A DNA stretch of 64,000 bases from Kitasatospora herbaricolor. Lineage in GTDB: Bacteria > Actinomycetota > Actinomycetes > Streptomycetales > Streptomycetaceae. Shown here piece by piece: positions 62,175-64,000 of the stretch (positions are counted from its first letter, which is position 1; every line of letters starts with the position of its first letter). Under the pieces are notes generated by a model. That model did not search any database. It was not told where the DNA came from and saw nothing but the letters and a program-made list of their open reading frames with translations. Made by a program: the position numbers and the translations under genes. The stretch lies in contig NZ_JAUSVA010000002.1 in NCBI RefSeq assembly GCF_030813695.1, forward strand, positions 3,162,001 through 3,226,000, read 5' to 3'.

Positions 62175-63236
62175 TCAACTCCTGGCGGCGGTGGGCGAGG
62201 CGGCCGAGTCGCCCGAGTAACCGTTGAACTGGTTGGTGTACAGGTCGGCCGCCTTGACCTGCCCGGCCTTGATGTCACCGTGGGCGGTCAGCCAGTCGAT
62301 CCAGAGCTGGAAGGTCCGGTCCGTGATCCGCCCGCCGGGTTCGGCGACGCCGAAGGACTTCCAGTACTGCAGCGCCGCGACGTCCTCGTTCCGGCCGCGC
62401 CGCTTGATGATGTCCGTGCTGCGGGCGATCACCTCCTCACGGGGCGTCGTCCTGGCCCATTCGATCGCCTTCGCGACCCCCGTCACGAAGGCCTTCGACG
62501 TGTTCGGGTTCTGCTTCAGGAACCTGTCGGTCAGCACGTACGTGCCGGCGCTGAAGGCGCCCAGCAGGTCGAAGTCGCTGAACAGCGGCCTGATCCCGCC
62601 CGCCGCCAGCGCCTTGTCCCGCAGGACGCCGCCCAGCGAGGCCACCTCGATCTGCTTCTGCCGCAGCGACTGCTCGGTGTTGACCGGCGGCACGACGATC
62701 CGCTCGACCCGGCCCAACTCCGGTGCGGCGAAGCCGTTGCGCTGGAGGTAGGTGTCGAGTACCGCCTCGACGTGGGCGCCGAGCGTGTTCATCCCGACCT
62801 TCTTGCCGACCAGGTCGCGGGCGGAGCGGATCGGGCTGTCCTCCAGCACGTAGTAGCCGTTGTAGGAGGCGGCGTCGACGCCGTAGTAGCTGATCGCCGC
62901 CTTCACCGGCGCCCCGGCCGCGATCAGCTTGACGACGGCGCCGTTGAACGCCCCGCCGAAGTCCGTCTGGCCGGTCGCCGCCGACTGGATGTCCTGCGGA
63001 CCGCTGATCGTGTTGCCCACCCACTCCAGCTTGACGTCGCCGAAGTAGCCCAGGTCCTCGGCCAGTTCGGGCAGGGTCACCTGGCCCACCCAGCCCTGGT
63101 AGCGCAGCTTCTTCGTCTCGGCACCGCCCGCGGCCGTCGCCCGGCCGCAGGCGGCCGCCGCCGCCGCGACCGCGGCCAGCGTGAGGAACTGGCGTCGGGA
63201 GGTGGGCCGGGGAGCGGGCCATGAGGTCACGGGCAT
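62175..63236 (-). CDS. ssuA: Sulfonate-type ABC transporter substrate-binding lipoprotein
   Basis: 353 residues. A Tat-like signal (TSRRQFLTLAAVAA) ends in a lipobox-like AAAC (Cys about 30), so it is probably anchored. The mature domain follows the NMT1/SsuA pattern: KLRYQGWVGQVTLPELAED, GKKVGMNTLGAHVEAVLDT and PVNTEQSLRQKQIEVASLG. ATG 63234-63236 with AAAGGACC upstream. First importer gene; 247 bp upstream lies a cysteine-ending leader peptide that may control the operon. Confidence 0.92.
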   Translation of the reverse strand: MPVTSWPAPRPTSRRQFLTLAAVAAAAAACGRATAAGGAETKKLRYQGWVGQVTLPELAEDLGYFGDVKLEWVGNTISGPQDIQSAATGQTDFGGAFNGAVVKLIAAGAPVKAAISYYGVDAASYNGYYVLEDSPIRSARDLVGKKVGMNTLGAHVEAVLDTYLQRNGFAAPELGRVERIVVPPVNTEQSLRQKQIEVASLGGVLRDKALAAGGIRPLFSDFDLLGAFSAGTYVLTDRFLKQNPNTSKAFVTGVAKAIEWARTTPREEVIARSTDIIKRRGRNEDVAALQYWKSFGVAEPGGRITDRTFQLWIDWLTAHGDIKAGQVKAADLYTNQFNGYSGDSAASPTAARS

Positions 63237-63483
63237 GGGAGGTCCTTTGCGGGGTCGGCAGGGTACGCCGACGGGGACGGGCAGCGGGCTGCCCGTCACG
63301 CGGCGAGGCCGGGGTGAACGGCCGGAAGGTGGACGGGAGCACCCGGCGGACGGGCCGGGGCGGGGCCGAGAGGACGGCACGGCCGGGTGCGGCGACAGCC
63401 GGAAGGCCGGCCGCGCCGGTGGGACGGCTGTGCGGGTTCAGGCCGGCAGGTGAGAGATGCGCGTCAGCGCGAAGGAGCGCCGG

Positions 63484-63567
63484 TCAGTGGCAGACAGCAC
63501 AGATGGCGCTCGCGTGACGTCGCAGATCGACGTGCAGGCGGCCCACAAGGCGCTCGGATTGGCTCAC
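63484..63567 (-). CDS. Short leader peptide ending in Cys codons, upstream of ssuA
   Basis: 27 codons from GTG 63565-63567 to TGA. The product contains GRLHVDLRRHASAICAVCH, which matches the HVDLRR-x-AS-x-(I/L)-C pattern of the leader peptides found before sulfur-assimilation operons in actinobacteria. Two Cys codons (TGT, TGC) sit at the end. Ribosome stalling when cysteine is scarce would relieve attenuation of the ssu operon. An internal GTG at 63544-63546 (20 codons) is an alternative start. The mechanism is inferred; the peptide is directly readable. Confidence 0.72.
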   Translation of the reverse strand: MSQSERLVGRLHVDLRRHASAICAVCH

Positions 63568-63652
63568 GTCCGACAGCCTGGCAGCTGCCCGGAGTGGGGT
63601 CAACGAATGTTCAGCCGCCGGAAGAAACCCGCCCCGGCCGCTCCGGACGGTG

Positions 63653-64000
63653 CTACGCGCCTTGGCAGTGGCCCGGGCCGGCAGCGGTCGCCTTGGCGGT
63701 GACGGCGGCCGGCTCGGGAGAGGCCGGGCCCGAGGAAGCACCCGTATACCCGTCCGGGGTCGCCCCTGCGGACGGGCCGGAGGGCGCGCCGTCTCCGGCG
63801 GCGGCCGCCGCCAGCCGGGCCCGGAGCGAGTCGGCGGCGGTGTGGAACTCCGGCCGCACCAGACCCTCCTGCTGCGGCTTCTGCCCGCCCGGCAGCGCCG
63901 TCGTCGCATCGGCGAGCCGGTGCACGGCCAGCGCCACCAGCCTGGTGCCGGCCTGCTGGACGGTGATCTCCTCGACCTCGACCGGCCCCCGGTCATGCCG
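63653..64000 (-). CDS. Hypothetical protein, 5' end outside window
   Basis: The minus-strand frame is open through the window edge, so only the C-terminal 115 residues are seen. They read VEVEEITVQQAGTRLVALAV, then GLVRPEFHTAADSLRARLAA, followed by a low-complexity Ala/Gly/Pro tail ending in GHCQGA. G/C third-position bias supports translation. No family was recognised. Confidence 0.55.
   Translation of the reverse strand, partial: RHDRGPVEVEEITVQQAGTRLVALAVHRLADATTALPGGQKPQQEGLVRPEFHTAADSLRARLAAAAAGDGAPSGPSAGATPDGYTGASSGPASPEPAAVTAKATAAGPGHCQGA

Noticed and set aside
63484..63996. A 170-codon minus-strand frame
   Set aside because: Only the last 27 codons (leader peptide) look real; the rest is antisense or out of frame with the partial gene at 63653-64000.

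Overview
The window is very GC-rich (roughly 72-74%) and gene-dense. It has many GTG/TTG starts and 4-bp ATGA/GTGA stop-start overlaps, and it contains Streptomyces-typical genes (tandem clpP1-clpP2 after tig, a mycothiol-type DsbA protein, DUF3159, DUF6099, DUF6126). This points to a chromosomal segment of a Streptomycetaceae actinomycete (Streptomyces or Kitasatospora). The genus cannot be fixed from sequence alone. No rRNA, CRISPR array, insertion sequence, integrase or prophage was recognised. The mix of housekeeping and conserved accessory genes looks like chromosomal core with a few decayed islands.

Layout. 0-5.2 kb: clpP1-clpP2 with a ClgR-type box, tig, an MFS exporter and two tRNAs (Pro-TGG, Gly-TCC). 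5.3-13.7 kb: small conserved genes, a SpoIIE/PP2C phosphatase, rpiB, bioY, an amino-acid permease and a mycothiol-type DsbA protein. 13.9-20.9 kb: pepN, a GH18 chitinase with a DasR-type box, and aconitase with an unusually rich promoter (two palindromic operators over a sigma70-like promoter plus two iron-box-like sites). 21-25.2 kb: a divergent set of uncharacterised membrane proteins, a GNAT, an orphan VapC-like PIN protein and argF. 25.4-30.9 kb: the translationally coupled hen1-pnkp RNA-repair operon, divergent from dapD. 31-37.4 kb: DUF6099, a MazG-like/AAA ATPase pair, an RlmA-like rRNA methyltransferase and two coupled ATP-grasp ligases. 37.6-43.4 kb: a GNAT, a Fic-like toxin-antitoxin pair, an ArsR operon, a frame-disrupted HTH gene and a decayed WD40 region. 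43.4-53.7 kb: an RNA m5U methyltransferase, a KimA-like potassium transporter, two TrkA-type proteins, DUF3159, an OB-fold protein and kdpDE. 54-64 kb: a ROK regulator, an LLM monooxygenase and a sulfonate-type operon (ssuA-ssuB-ssuC, FAD protein, ferredoxin, then tauD). A short cysteine-ending leader peptide precedes that operon.

How genes work together. ClpP1P2 and trigger factor form a protein quality-control block. Hen1 and Pnkp are expected to act in series on cleaved RNA. KimA-like, TrkA-like and KdpDE genes make a potassium-homeostasis cluster, yet no kdpFABC pump genes lie beside kdpDE. The last 9 kb looks like an organosulfur-scavenging unit: ABC importer, alpha-ketoglutarate dioxygenase, FMN-type monooxygenase and a flavoprotein-ferredoxin pair, probably controlled by cysteine-responsive attenuation.

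The points most worth a second look are the sulfur operon with its leader peptide and AprAB-like pair, the aconitase promoter, the Fic-like toxin lacking the Fic catalytic motif, the coupled ATP-grasp ligases, and the His-rich membrane protein with its tiny overlapping partner.
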